A DNA stretch of 64,000 bases, taken from contig DATHVD010000096.1 in the NCBI GenBank assembly GCA_035461525.1, forward strand, positions 32,021 through 96,020, in the 5' to 3' direction. The notes beneath the pieces are model-generated. The model did not search any database, was not told the DNA's origin, and saw only the letters and a list, made by a program, of their open reading frames with translations. Of the stretch, positions 48,572-56,683 are shown piece by piece. This DNA is from JAIBJN01 sp035461525 (lineage in GTDB: Bacteria > Actinomycetota > Thermoleophilia > Gaiellales > Gaiellaceae). The position numbers were made by a program, and so were the translations under genes. The first letter of the stretch is position 1. Each line of letters opens with the position of its first letter.

Positions 48572-49816
48572 CTATGCGAACAGCTTACGCGCTCGGTGGA
48601 CGCCGTCGACGAGGCGGTCGATCTCCTCGGGGAGCGTGTAGAGGTAGAAGCTGGCCCGGGTCGTCGCGGCGACGCCGAGCTTCGCCATCAGCGGCTGGTT
48701 GCAGTGGTGGCCGGCCCGGACGGCGACGCCCTCGGCGTCGACGATCTGGGCGACGTCATGGGGGTGGACGCCCTCGAGGGAGAAGGAGACGATGCCGACC
48801 CGGCGGTCGGGCGCGGGGCCGTAGAGGCGGAGGCCCGGCACCTCGCCGAGACGCCCGAGCGCGTACGCGAGGAGCTCCGCCTCGTGGCGCTCGATCGCGT
48901 CGAGACCGATTCCGTGCACGTAGTCGATCGCCGCCGCGAGGCCGACCGCTTCCGCGATCGGCGCCGTGCCCGCCTCGAACTTGTGCGGGATCTCGTTCCA
49001 GGTCGTCTTCTCGACCGTGACCTTGCGGATCATGTGGCCGCCGAGCTCGAAGGGCGACATCCGCTCGAGCAGCTCGGAGCGCCCCCAGAGGACGCCGATG
49101 CCCGTCGGGCCGCAGACCTTGTGGCCCGTGAAGCCTACGAAGTCGGCTCCCATGGCCTGGACGTCGAGGGCGAGGTGCGGGGCGGCCTGCGCCGCGTCGA
49201 CGACCACGATCGCGCCGTGGGCGTGCGCCCACTCGACGAGCCGCTCGACGGGCGTGACCGTCCCGAGCGAGTTGGAGACGGCGGTGCAGGCGAGGACCTT
49301 GAGCCGGCCGCGCGCGGCGAGCTCGTCCAGCCCGTCGAGCTGAAGCTCGCCCTCGCCGTCCACGGGGACGACGCCGAACTCGGCGCCGGTTCGGCCCGCG
49401 ACGTACTGCCAGGGGACGAAGTTGGAGTGGTGCTCCAGCTCGGTGGCGAGCACCAGGTCGCCCGGGCCGAGGTTGTCGAGGCCCCAGCCGTAGGCCACGG
49501 CGTTGATGGCGGCGGTCACGTTCCGGGTGAAGACGACCTCCCGTGCGGAGGGTGCGTGGACGAACGCGCTGGCCGTCTCCCGCGCGGCCTCGTACGTGTC
49601 GGTGGCGCGCTCGGCGAGCTCGTAGACGCCACGGTGGATGTTCGCGTACGACGTCTCGTAGAACGTCGTCATCGCGTCCAGCACCTGGCGCGGCTTCTGT
49701 GCGGACGCGGCCGAGTCGAGGTAGGCGAGCGGCTGCCCGTGCACGGGCCGCTCGAAGATGGGGAAGTCGGCGCGCACCTTGCGCGCGTCGAGCGCCGGCT
49801 GGGCGGTCACGGCCAC
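48572..49816 (-). CDS. sufS: Cysteine desulfurase SufS
   Basis: PLP enzyme taking sulfur from cysteine, group II type; 414 residues. It opens with FPIFERPVHGQPLAYLDSAASAQKP, then NIHRGVYELAERAT, ELEHHSNFVPW, VVVDAAQAAPH and the Schiff-base Lys in DFVGFTGHKVCGPTGIGVLWG. The active-site Cys lies in VRAGHHCNQPLM, on the short loop of group II enzymes. I start at the GTG 6 nt after a TACGAT box; a second GTG two codons on is the alternative. Confidence 0.96.
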   Translation of the reverse strand: MAVTAQPALDARKVRADFPIFERPVHGQPLAYLDSAASAQKPRQVLDAMTTFYETSYANIHRGVYELAERATDTYEAARETASAFVHAPSAREVVFTRNVTAAINAVAYGWGLDNLGPGDLVLATELEHHSNFVPWQYVAGRTGAEFGVVPVDGEGELQLDGLDELAARGRLKVLACTAVSNSLGTVTPVERLVEWAHAHGAIVVVDAAQAAPHLALDVQAMGADFVGFTGHKVCGPTGIGVLWGRSELLERMSPFELGGHMIRKVTVEKTTWNEIPHKFEAGTAPIAEAVGLAAAIDYVHGIGLDAIERHEAELLAYALGRLGEVPGLRLYGPAPDRRVGIVSFSLEGVHPHDVAQIVDAEGVAVRAGHHCNQPLMAKLGVAATTRASFYLYTLPEEIDRLVDGVHRARKLFA

Positions 49817-49822
49817 GTTCCC

Positions 49823-49828
49823 ATCGTA
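49823..49828 (-). promoter_or_regulatory. -10 box TACGAT before sufS
   Basis: TACGAT on the minus strand, then 6 nt, then GTG at 49816. It would allow sufS-sufU-Rieske to be transcribed separately from the upstream suf genes. Confidence 0.4.
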
Positions 49829-49853
49829 GCGGCGGGCCCGCGGCGTCCAGGAG

Positions 49854-50495
49854 CTAGGGTCGCTCGAGCGCCGCGACCTGCCAGAAGCGGCCGTGGTGCT
49901 CGTCGGCGAGGCGCAGGCCACGGCCCTCGGCGGCGGCCAGGATCGTCGCCACCGGGTGGATGTAGGTGCGGTAGTCCCAGCGGAGGAGCCGGAAGGCCGC
50001 GTTCATGACCGCCGCGCCCGCCCGGATCAGCCGCTGCTCGCGCGGAAACGTGAGGACGAGATGGCGCCTGGCCCGCTCGGCCGCCGCGCCGACGAGGGCC
50101 TCCGGGTCGGGGTAGCAGCAGACGACGCGGTGCATGACGACCGCGTCGGCCTCGCCGGCGAGAGCGCCGTCCTCGACGACGTCGCCCAGCCGGCGCTCGA
50201 TCCTCTCCTCGAGACCGTGCTCGCGCGCGAGCTCCGCGGCGGGCTCCTCGTACGAGGGCGAGAGCTCGGTGATCGTCGCCCGCTCGGCCCCCGCCGCAAG
50301 CAGCTCGATCTCGATCGCGCCGACGCCGCCGCCGATCTCGAGCACGGTCGCTCCCTCCAGGCCGCGCTCCCGCAGGAACGCCACCATCCGGGCCGCGTCC
50401 TCGTCGAGACCCCGGCGCCGGTAGCGCTTCGCGTCCCGCCGCGCGGTGCGCCTGCCGAAGAGCCGGTCGTAGCCCTTCGGCGTGCAGCAGGTCAT
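49854..50495 (-). CDS. Class I SAM-dependent methyltransferase
   Basis: 213 residues. N-terminal MTCCTPKGYDRLFGRRTARR with a Cys pair, then SAM motif I VLEIGGGVGAIEIELL, the motif-II region TITELSPSYEEPA and VVMHRVVCCYPDPEALV. The C-terminus has FRLLRWDYRTYIHPV. The overall shape resembles small-molecule methyltransferases. The substrate is unknown, and its place inside a SUF operon is unexplained. The ATG overlaps the sufD stop (ATGA). Confidence 0.85.
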   Translation of the reverse strand: MTCCTPKGYDRLFGRRTARRDAKRYRRRGLDEDAARMVAFLRERGLEGATVLEIGGGVGAIEIELLAAGAERATITELSPSYEEPAAELAREHGLEERIERRLGDVVEDGALAGEADAVVMHRVVCCYPDPEALVGAAAERARRHLVLTFPREQRLIRAGAAVMNAAFRLLRWDYRTYIHPVATILAAAEGRGLRLADEHHGRFWQVAALERP

Positions 50496-51658
50496 GCCGC
50501 GAGCAGTCGGGCCTCGAGGACGCTCTGGAGCGCGTCCCGTACCGGCTCGAGCTCGATGCGGTCGAAGATCTCCTGGTAGAAGCCGCGCACGATCAGAAGC
50601 TGCGCCTCCTCGCGGGAGAGCCCGCGGGCCATGCAGTAGAAGAGCTCGTCCCGGTTCACCTGGGACACCGTGGCGCCGTGTGTGCAGCGAACATCGTTGG
50701 CGAGGATCTCGAGGCCGGGGATCGAGTCCGCGTGCGCGTCCGGCGAGAGTAGGAGGTTGCGGTTCTCCTGGTAGGCGTTCGTCCGCTGCGCGTCGCGCTC
50801 GACCTTGATCATGCCGCGCCAGACCGACGTCGCCCGGTCGCGGAGGACGCCCTTGAAGGCGAAGTCGGAGGTGGTGTTCGGCGCCTGGTGCGACTGGAGC
50901 GTGTCGTAGTCGAGGTGCTGGTCGCCGTCGGCGAAGTAGGCGCCGGTGACGCGCGAGGTCGCGCCGGGGCCGGCGAGTCGGTTCTCGATCGTGACTTTCC
51001 CTTTGCGGGAGCCGAAGCCGCCGGCGACCCAGTCGAGCTCGGCGTCGCGCGCGACCACCGCACGGTGCGTGGCGAAGTGCCACGTGCCGTGCGAGAGATT
51101 CTGGATCGAGACGTATTCGAGCCTCGAGCCCTCCTCGAGGAACACCTCGGCGACCGCGTTCGAGTACGCCTCGAGATCGGGGTCGGCGGAGGCGGACTCC
51201 TCGATCAGCGTGAAGCGCGAGCCGCGGCCGGCGACGACGAGGAGGCGCCAGAAGAGCGCGCCGCCCGGGGTCGAGTGGCCGATGCGGACGTAGAGCGGGC
51301 GGTCGAGCTCGACCCCGGCCGGCACCTGGACGAGGAGCCCGTGCTTCCAGACGGCGGCGTTGTGGGCCGTGAGCTTGTCCTCGGCACCGACGAGCGTCCC
51401 CAGGAGCTCGTGGTCGGCGAGCGCCGCGAATGTGACGCCGTCGGGCGCCTTGAGGATCTCGATGCCGCCCTCGGTGGCCTCGGCGATGCCGGCGGCGTCG
51501 ATCTCGAGCATGCCCTTGCCGGCCCTGGCCGCCTCCGCACCGTTGACCGCGAAGGCCTCCGGGTCGAAGCCGCGCAGGTCCGTGAAGCGCCAGTGCTCCT
51601 CCGAGGTGGAGGGGACGGAGAGCGCCTGGTAGCGCTCGAGCGCCTGCTGCCTGCTCAC
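50492..51658 (-). CDS. sufD: SufD, Fe-S scaffold complex subunit
   Basis: Partner of SufB in the SufBC2D scaffold; 388 residues. It begins with GTG (MSRQQALERYQALSVP) and has the SufBD beta-helix core (RLEYVSIQNLSHGTWHFATH, APNTTSDFAFKGVLRDRATS). The C-terminal part, CTHGATVSQVNRDELFYCMARGLSREEA, is shared with SufB. It overlaps the stop of the VOC gene (GTGA), so the unrelated VOC gene is translationally embedded between sufB and sufD. Confidence 0.94.
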   Translation of the reverse strand: MSRQQALERYQALSVPSTSEEHWRFTDLRGFDPEAFAVNGAEAARAGKGMLEIDAAGIAEATEGGIEILKAPDGVTFAALADHELLGTLVGAEDKLTAHNAAVWKHGLLVQVPAGVELDRPLYVRIGHSTPGGALFWRLLVVAGRGSRFTLIEESASADPDLEAYSNAVAEVFLEEGSRLEYVSIQNLSHGTWHFATHRAVVARDAELDWVAGGFGSRKGKVTIENRLAGPGATSRVTGAYFADGDQHLDYDTLQSHQAPNTTSDFAFKGVLRDRATSVWRGMIKVERDAQRTNAYQENRNLLLSPDAHADSIPGLEILANDVRCTHGATVSQVNRDELFYCMARGLSREEAQLLIVRGFYQEIFDRIELEPVRDALQSVLEARLLAA

Positions 51659-52026
51659 GAGGGTGCGTACCTCCGATGAAGCATGAGCGCGTTGCCGTCG
51701 GGATCCGTGAAGAAGGCCATGTGGCAGACACCTGTGTCCAGGATGTCGCCCTGGAAATCGACGCCCTCCCCCTCGAGCGCGCGGCGCGCCTCGTGGACGT
51801 CCGGGACGCGGAGCGCGATGTGCGCCGTGTGGGGCCCCGTGAACTCGCCGCCGACGTTCGTCGGGTCGACGAGGTAGAGGCTGACGTTGCCGGTCTCGAA
51901 CTCGGGCCACGCGTCCTCGTCGAGGTTCGGGCTCGGAAGGCCGAGCGTCTCAGAGTAGAAGCGCTTCGACCTCGCCATGTCCTGTACCGGCACGGACACG
52001 AAGTCCGTCCGCTCGACCCCGATCAA
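51655..52026 (-). CDS. VOC/glyoxalase-superfamily protein
   Basis: 123 residues, one vicinal-oxygen-chelate module: VERTDFVSVPVQDMARSKRFY, LGLPSPNLDEDAWPEFETG, TAHIALRVPDVHEARRALEG and FFTDPDGNALMLHRRYAP. Possible metal ligands include His in TAHIAL and Glu in the beta strand, but function is not evident. It overlaps both neighbours (TTGA with sufB, GTGA with sufD), so it is an integral cistron of this suf operon. Confidence 0.9.
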   Translation of the reverse strand: MIGVERTDFVSVPVQDMARSKRFYSETLGLPSPNLDEDAWPEFETGNVSLYLVDPTNVGGEFTGPHTAHIALRVPDVHEARRALEGEGVDFQGDILDTGVCHMAFFTDPDGNALMLHRRYAPS

Positions 52027-53435
52027 CCGACCGAGCCCTCCATCTGGAGCTGGATCAGCCGGTTCATCTCGACCGCGTACTCGAGCGGCAGCTCCTTCGT
52101 GATCGGCTCGACGAAGCCGGAGACGATCATCGCCGCCGCCTCGGCCTCGGAGAGGCCGCGGCTCATGAGGTAGAAGAGCTGCTCCTCACCGATCTTGGAG
52201 ACAGTCGCCTCGTGGCCGATATCGACGTCGTTCTCGTCGATGCGGATGTAGGGGTAGGTGTCCGTGCGCGAGCGCTCGTCGAGGATGAGCGCGTCGCAGA
52301 CCACCTTCGAGCGGGCGCCGACGGCGCCCTCGGCCACCTCGAGGAGACCGCGGTAGCTGGAGCGGCCGCCGTCCTTCGAGATCGACTTGGACGTGATCAC
52401 CGAGGTCGTGTTCGGCGCGACGTGGACGGCCTTGCCGCCCGCGTCCTGGTGTTGGCCGTCGCCCGCGAAGGCGATCGAGAGCACCTCGCCGTGGGCGCCC
52501 TCGCCCATGAGCCAGATGGCCGGGTACTTCATCGTCAGCTTCGAGCCGAGATTCCCGTCCACCCACTCCATGGTCGCGTTCTCGTAGGCGACCGCGCGCT
52601 TCGTGACGAGGTTGTAGACGTTGTTCGACCAGTTCTGGATCGTCGTGTAGCGGCAGCGGCCGCCGGGCTTGACGACGATCTCGACGACGGCGGAGTGGAG
52701 CGAGTCGGTCGAGTAGATCGGGGCGGTGCAGCCCTCGACGTAGTGCACGTACGCGCCCTCGTCGACGATGATCAGCGTCCGCTCGAACTGGCCCATGTTC
52801 TCCGCGTTGATGCGGAAGTAGGCCTGGAGCGGCATCTCGATCGAGACGCCCGGCGGCACGTAGATGAAGGAGCCCCCCGACCAGACGGCCGAATTGAGCG
52901 CCGCGAACTTGTTGTCGTTCTGCGGGATGATCGTCCCGAAGTACTGCCGGACGAGGTCCTCGTGCTCGCGCAGGCCCGAGTCCATGTCGAGGAAGAGGAC
53001 GCCCTTGGCCTCGAGATCGGCCTGGAGCTTGTGGTAGACGACCTCCGACTCGTACTGGGCGCCGACGCCGGCGAGGAACTTGCGCTCGGCCTCGGGGATG
53101 CCGAGGCGGTCCCAGGTCTGCTTGATGTCGGGCGGCAGGTCCTCCCAGGACTTCGCCTGCGTCTCGGTCGGCTTGATGTAGTAGTAGATGTTCTCGAAGT
53201 CGATCCCGTCGAGGTCGCCGCCCCACTCGGGCATCGGCCGCGCCTCGAAGTACTCGAGTGAGCGGAGTCTGAACTCGCGCATCCAGTCGGGCTCGTCCTT
53301 GTGGGCCGAGATCGCCTCGACCACCTCGCGGGAGAGGCCCCGCTGGGACTTGAAGAAGTAGTTCTCGGGGTCGTGGAAGCCGTAGCGGTAGTCGTTCCCG
53401 ATCTCCGCGACGACCTGGCTCTCTGTCGTGGCCAT
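52023..53435 (-). CDS. sufB: SufB, Fe-S scaffold subunit
   Basis: Main scaffold protein of the SUF system, 470 residues. Characteristic segments: YGFHDPENYFFKSQRGLS, PQNDNKFAALNSAVWSGGSF, FRINAENMGQFERTLI, YVEGCTAPIYSTDSLHSAVV with the conserved Cys, VAPNTTSVITSKSISKDGG and IGHEATVSKIGEEQLFYLMS. No intein. Its ATG shares one base with the sufC stop (TGATG). Confidence 0.97.
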   Translation of the reverse strand: MATTESQVVAEIGNDYRYGFHDPENYFFKSQRGLSREVVEAISAHKDEPDWMREFRLRSLEYFEARPMPEWGGDLDGIDFENIYYYIKPTETQAKSWEDLPPDIKQTWDRLGIPEAERKFLAGVGAQYESEVVYHKLQADLEAKGVLFLDMDSGLREHEDLVRQYFGTIIPQNDNKFAALNSAVWSGGSFIYVPPGVSIEMPLQAYFRINAENMGQFERTLIIVDEGAYVHYVEGCTAPIYSTDSLHSAVVEIVVKPGGRCRYTTIQNWSNNVYNLVTKRAVAYENATMEWVDGNLGSKLTMKYPAIWLMGEGAHGEVLSIAFAGDGQHQDAGGKAVHVAPNTTSVITSKSISKDGGRSSYRGLLEVAEGAVGARSKVVCDALILDERSRTDTYPYIRIDENDVDIGHEATVSKIGEEQLFYLMSRGLSEAEAAAMIVSGFVEPITKELPLEYAVEMNRLIQLQMEGSVG

Positions 53436-54214
53436 CAGGACTCACCTCCAACCGGCTCGGGCACGAAGGCCTCGTAGCCTTCGGCTTCGAGCTGCTCTGC
53501 GAGCTCGGGCCCGCCCTCCCGAACGATACGCCCGTCGACGAAGACGTGCACGAAGTCGGGCTTCACGTACTGGAGGATCCGCTGGTAGTGCGTGATCAGG
53601 AGCGCCCCCATCTCCGGCCCGACGAGGTCTTGCACCCCGCCGGCGACGATGCGGAGGGCGTCGATGTCGAGCCCGGAGTCCGTCTCGTCGAGCACCGCGA
53701 TCCGCGGGTCGAGCATCGCCATCTGCAGGATCTCCACGCGCTTCTTCTCGCCGCCGGAGAAGCCGTCGTTGAGGTAGCGGCCGGCCATCTCCCTCGGCAC
53801 CTTCAGCTGCTCCATCGCAGCGTTGAGCCGCTTGCGGAACTCGGGAATCTTGATCGGGTCTTCCTCGCCCCCGTTGCGCGCCTTCCGCATCGCGTTGATC
53901 GCGGAGCGGAGGAAGCTCGCGACGGTCACGCCGGGGACGGCGTGCGGGTACTGGAACGCGAGGAAAAGGCCGCGCTGGGCGCGCTCGTCGGCCTCGAGCT
54001 CCAGGATCGACTCGCCGTCGAGGAGGATGTCCCCCTCCGTGATCTCGTAGGCCGGGTGGCCCATGAGCGCGTAGGCGAGCGTCGACTTGCCGGACCCGTT
54101 CGGGCCCATGATCGCGTGCACTTCGTTCGCGTCGACCGCGAGGTCGAGGCCGCGGACGATCTCGGCGCCGTCCTCGGTGGCGACGTGCAGGTTCCTGATC
54201 TCGAGCAGAGCCAC
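53435..54214 (-). CDS. sufC: SufC, Fe-S assembly ATPase
   Basis: ABC-type ATPase of the SufBC2D complex, 259 residues. Walker A is IMGPNGSGKSTLAYALMGHP, the Q-loop is FLAFQYPHAVPGV, the signature is NDGFSGGEKKRVEILQ, and Walker B is IAVLDETDSGLDIDAL with the H-loop in ITHYQRI. It is first in this operon, ahead of sufB; sufB or a regulator is more often first. The GTG start is about 60 nt from a TACACT -10 candidate and 7 nt after an inverted repeat. Confidence 0.96.
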   Translation of the reverse strand: MALLEIRNLHVATEDGAEIVRGLDLAVDANEVHAIMGPNGSGKSTLAYALMGHPAYEITEGDILLDGESILELEADERAQRGLFLAFQYPHAVPGVTVASFLRSAINAMRKARNGGEEDPIKIPEFRKRLNAAMEQLKVPREMAGRYLNDGFSGGEKKRVEILQMAMLDPRIAVLDETDSGLDIDALRIVAGGVQDLVGPEMGALLITHYQRILQYVKPDFVHVFVDGRIVREGGPELAEQLEAEGYEAFVPEPVGGES

Positions 54215-54221
54215 GTTTGCA

Positions 54222-54280
54222 ACACCCTGGTGTAGGTCGGGAAACGGCCTCGGCGGCTGTCTCGTAACGGCCACAGTGTA
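54222..54280 (-). promoter_or_regulatory. suf operon promoter with inverted-repeat operator candidate
   Basis: TACACT (54280 to 54275) is a -10 candidate. Downstream lies an inverted repeat ACACC-N2-GGTGT (54222-54233) just before the sufC GTG. No suf regulator gene (SufR or IscR type) is adjacent. The ACAC half-site resembles the known actinobacterial SufR half-site ACACT, which is suggestive only. Confidence 0.4.
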
Positions 54281-54317
54281 GCGGCTAGGTGCGGCGTGTC
54301 CGTGCCCCGGCGAGTGC

Positions 54318-54323
54318 TATCCT
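54318..54323 (+). promoter_or_regulatory. -10 box TATCCT for tatA
   Basis: TATCCT followed by 6 nt and then the tatA ATG; the same hexamer as for sucA. Implies a leaderless message. Confidence 0.5.
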
Positions 54324-54329
54324 GGCCCC

Positions 54330-54578
54330 ATGCCTGGAAACATCGGTTGGCAGGGAGCTCTCCTCATCATCCTCGTGCTCCTGCTCGTCTTCGGCCCGAA
54401 GCGCCTGCCCGAGATGGGGCGGTCGCTGGGGCGGGGGATGCGCGAGTTCAAGGACTCCATCACGGGTATCTCGGGCGACGAGCAGCTCGACGAGCCCGAG
54501 AAGGTCGAGCTGACGCCGCCCGCTCAGACGACCCCCGCGGACCCCGCGAAGCCCGAGAGCGAGCGCGTCTCCCCCTAG
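54330..54578 (+). CDS. tatA: TatA/E twin-arginine translocase subunit
   Basis: Pore-forming subunit of the Tat pathway that exports folded proteins, 82 residues. N-terminal membrane helix (WQGALLIILVLLLVF), the conserved FGPKRLPEMGRSLGRGMREF hinge and amphipathic helix, then an acidic Pro-rich tail. No TatB is present; TatA with TatC alone is common in Gram-positives. It is 15 bp upstream of tatC. Confidence 0.95.
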   Translation: MPGNIGWQGALLIILVLLLVFGPKRLPEMGRSLGRGMREFKDSITGISGDEQLDEPEKVELTPPAQTTPADPAKPESERVSP

Positions 54579-54593
54579 GACAAGGGCTCCCGA

Positions 54594-55382
54594 ATGGCGC
54601 GTCTCCCGCGTCGCCTCGCCCACGGCGATCGCGTCACGCTCGTCGAGCATCTCGATGAGCTCCGATCCCGCCTGATCATCTCGCTGGTCGCCCTCGGGGC
54701 GGCTCTGACGGTGACGTGGATCTTCCGCAAGACCATCATCGGGTGGCTCAACGCTCCCCTGCCCCCGGACCGGCAGCAGCCGATCACCCTCGAGCCGCTC
54801 GAGGCGTTCACGACCTCGTTCATGGTCGCGTTCTACGCGGCCCTCGCGCTCGCCCTCCCGATCCTCGTCTGGCAGCTCTGGGCGTTCCTGGCGCCGGCCT
54901 TCGAGGCGACGAGCCGCGCGGTCGTCGTCCGCCTCGTCCTCGCGGCGACGCTGCTCTTCGTCGCCGGGATGGCGTTCGCCTACTACATCGTCCTGCCCGC
55001 GGCGATCCCCTTCCTTCTCAACTTCGACAGCGACGTCTTCACGAACGAGATCAGAGCCCGGCCCTACTACTCGTTCGCGGCGACCGCCATCTTCGGGCTC
55101 GGCGTGCTCTTCGAGCTCCCGATCTTCATCCTCGGCCTCGTCCGGCTCGGGATCATCAGCTCGGCGACGCTGCGCCGGAACCGCCGGATCGGCCTCGGCA
55201 TCTGCGTCATCGCCGCCGTCCTCCTCCCAGGCGTCGACCTCGTCAGCACGGCGCTGCAGGCGGTGCCGATCCTCGCGCTCTTCGAGCTCTCGATCTGGGT
55301 CGCGGTCTACTTCGAGCGCCGCTGGGCCGAACAGATCGAGTCGCGGCGCGAGGCGTTCGCGAGCGGCGACCCCGGCGCGTGA
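54594..55382 (+). CDS. tatC: TatC twin-arginine translocase subunit
   Basis: Receptor subunit of the Tat system, 262 residues with six helices. N-terminal signature LVEHLDELRSRLIISLVALG, then EPLEAFTTSFMVAFYAALAL, WQLWAFLAPAF and PILALFELSIWVAVYFERR. The stop overlaps the GTG of the amidohydrolase (GTGA). Confidence 0.96.
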   Translation: MARLPRRLAHGDRVTLVEHLDELRSRLIISLVALGAALTVTWIFRKTIIGWLNAPLPPDRQQPITLEPLEAFTTSFMVAFYAALALALPILVWQLWAFLAPAFEATSRAVVVRLVLAATLLFVAGMAFAYYIVLPAAIPFLLNFDSDVFTNEIRARPYYSFAATAIFGLGVLFELPIFILGLVRLGIISSATLRRNRRIGLGICVIAAVLLPGVDLVSTALQAVPILALFELSIWVAVYFERRWAEQIESRREAFASGDPGA

Positions 55383-56683
55383 CGACCCTCTACGAGGCCG
55401 ACTGGGTCCTCCCGGTCGACGGCGAGCCCGTGCGTGAAGGCGGCGTCGCCGTCGCGGACGGGCACATCGCCGCCGTCGGGCCCGCCGCCGCGCTCGAGGG
55501 CGAGCGCGTCCGCTTCGAGGACGCCGCCATCGTCCCCGGCTTCGTGAACGCGCATTCCCACCTCGAGTACGCGGTCTACTCCGGCTTCGGCGACGGGCTC
55601 CCCTTCGCCCCCTGGCTCGACGTCCACGTGTCGCGCAAGCGCCGGCTCCTCGACGGCGACGCCGTGGCGATCGCACGGCTGGGAGCGGCCGCCTGCCTTT
55701 GCTCCGGGATCACGACGGTCGCCGACGCCTCGTTCTCGGGGGCGGGCGCGCCCGCCTGCGCGGAGCTCGGCCTGCGCGCGATCGTTCACGTCGAGGTCTT
55801 CGGCGACGACCCGGCGGCGGCGCGGGAGCGCTTCGAGGCGCTCGGCGAAGCCGTCGCGGACTCGCTCTCCGAGCACGTGCGCCTGGGCGTCTCCCCGCAT
55901 GCGCCCTACTCGGCGTCCGCGGACGTGTACGAAGCCTGTCTCGAGCTCGGCGTCCCCGTCTGCACCCATCTGGCGGAGAGCCGCGCGGAGGACGACTGGC
56001 TCCTCCACGGCGCGGGCCCGATGGCCGGCAGCCCGCTCGTCGTGCCGCCGACCGGCGAGACGGGGATCCGCACCCTCGCACGCCGCGGCCTGCTCGGGCC
56101 GCGCCTCCTCGCGGCCCACTGCGTCCACGCGGACCCAGAGGAGATCGCGCTCCTGGCCGCGGACGACGTCGCGGTCGCCCACTGCCCGCGCTCGAACGCC
56201 CTCCTCGGCTGCGGCCTGGCCCCGCTCGCCGAGATCCGGGCCGCCGGCGTCCGCACCGGACTCGGCACCGACAGCCCCGCCTCGACTCCCGACTTCGACG
56301 CCTTCGAGGAGATGCGCACGGCGGTGTACTCGGCCCGCGCGCGCGAGGAGCGGCCGGACGCGCTCTCCGCGAGGGACGCGCTGGAACTCGCTACTCTTGG
56401 CTCGGCGCGCGCGCTCGGGCTCGACGGCGAGACCGGCTCGCTCGCCGCCGGAAAGCGGGCCGACCTCGCGGTCGTCTCTCTCGCCGGCTCGCCGTTCCTC
56501 CCCTGGGAGGACCCAACCGCCGCCGTTGTCCTCGGCGGCTCGCCCGACCGAGTGCTCGTCACCCTCGTGGACGGCGAGGTGCGATACGAGAGAGGAGGAT
56601 TCGAGTGGCACGGACTCCGACACAGCGCAAGCGCCGCACGCGCCCGCCTGCTCAGCGAAGCGCCAAGAGCGCCGAAGACCTGA
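55379..56683 (+). CDS. Metal-dependent amidohydrolase (deaminase/chlorohydrolase type)
   Basis: 434-residue member of the TIM-barrel amidohydrolase group that includes S-adenosylhomocysteine/MTA and guanine deaminases. Metal and catalytic residues: NAHSHLEY (in place of HxH), THLAES, LAAHCVHADPEE, VAHCPRSN and GLGTDSPAS. The C-terminal beta module ends in VLVTLVDGEVRYERGG. The substrate is not evident. It is translationally coupled to tatC, and its last 79 bp overlap the start of the TPR protein. Confidence 0.88.
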   Translation: MTTLYEADWVLPVDGEPVREGGVAVADGHIAAVGPAAALEGERVRFEDAAIVPGFVNAHSHLEYAVYSGFGDGLPFAPWLDVHVSRKRRLLDGDAVAIARLGAAACLCSGITTVADASFSGAGAPACAELGLRAIVHVEVFGDDPAAARERFEALGEAVADSLSEHVRLGVSPHAPYSASADVYEACLELGVPVCTHLAESRAEDDWLLHGAGPMAGSPLVVPPTGETGIRTLARRGLLGPRLLAAHCVHADPEEIALLAADDVAVAHCPRSNALLGCGLAPLAEIRAAGVRTGLGTDSPASTPDFDAFEEMRTAVYSARAREERPDALSARDALELATLGSARALGLDGETGSLAAGKRADLAVVSLAGSPFLPWEDPTAAVVLGGSPDRVLVTLVDGEVRYERGGFEWHGLRHSASAARARLLSEAPRAPKT

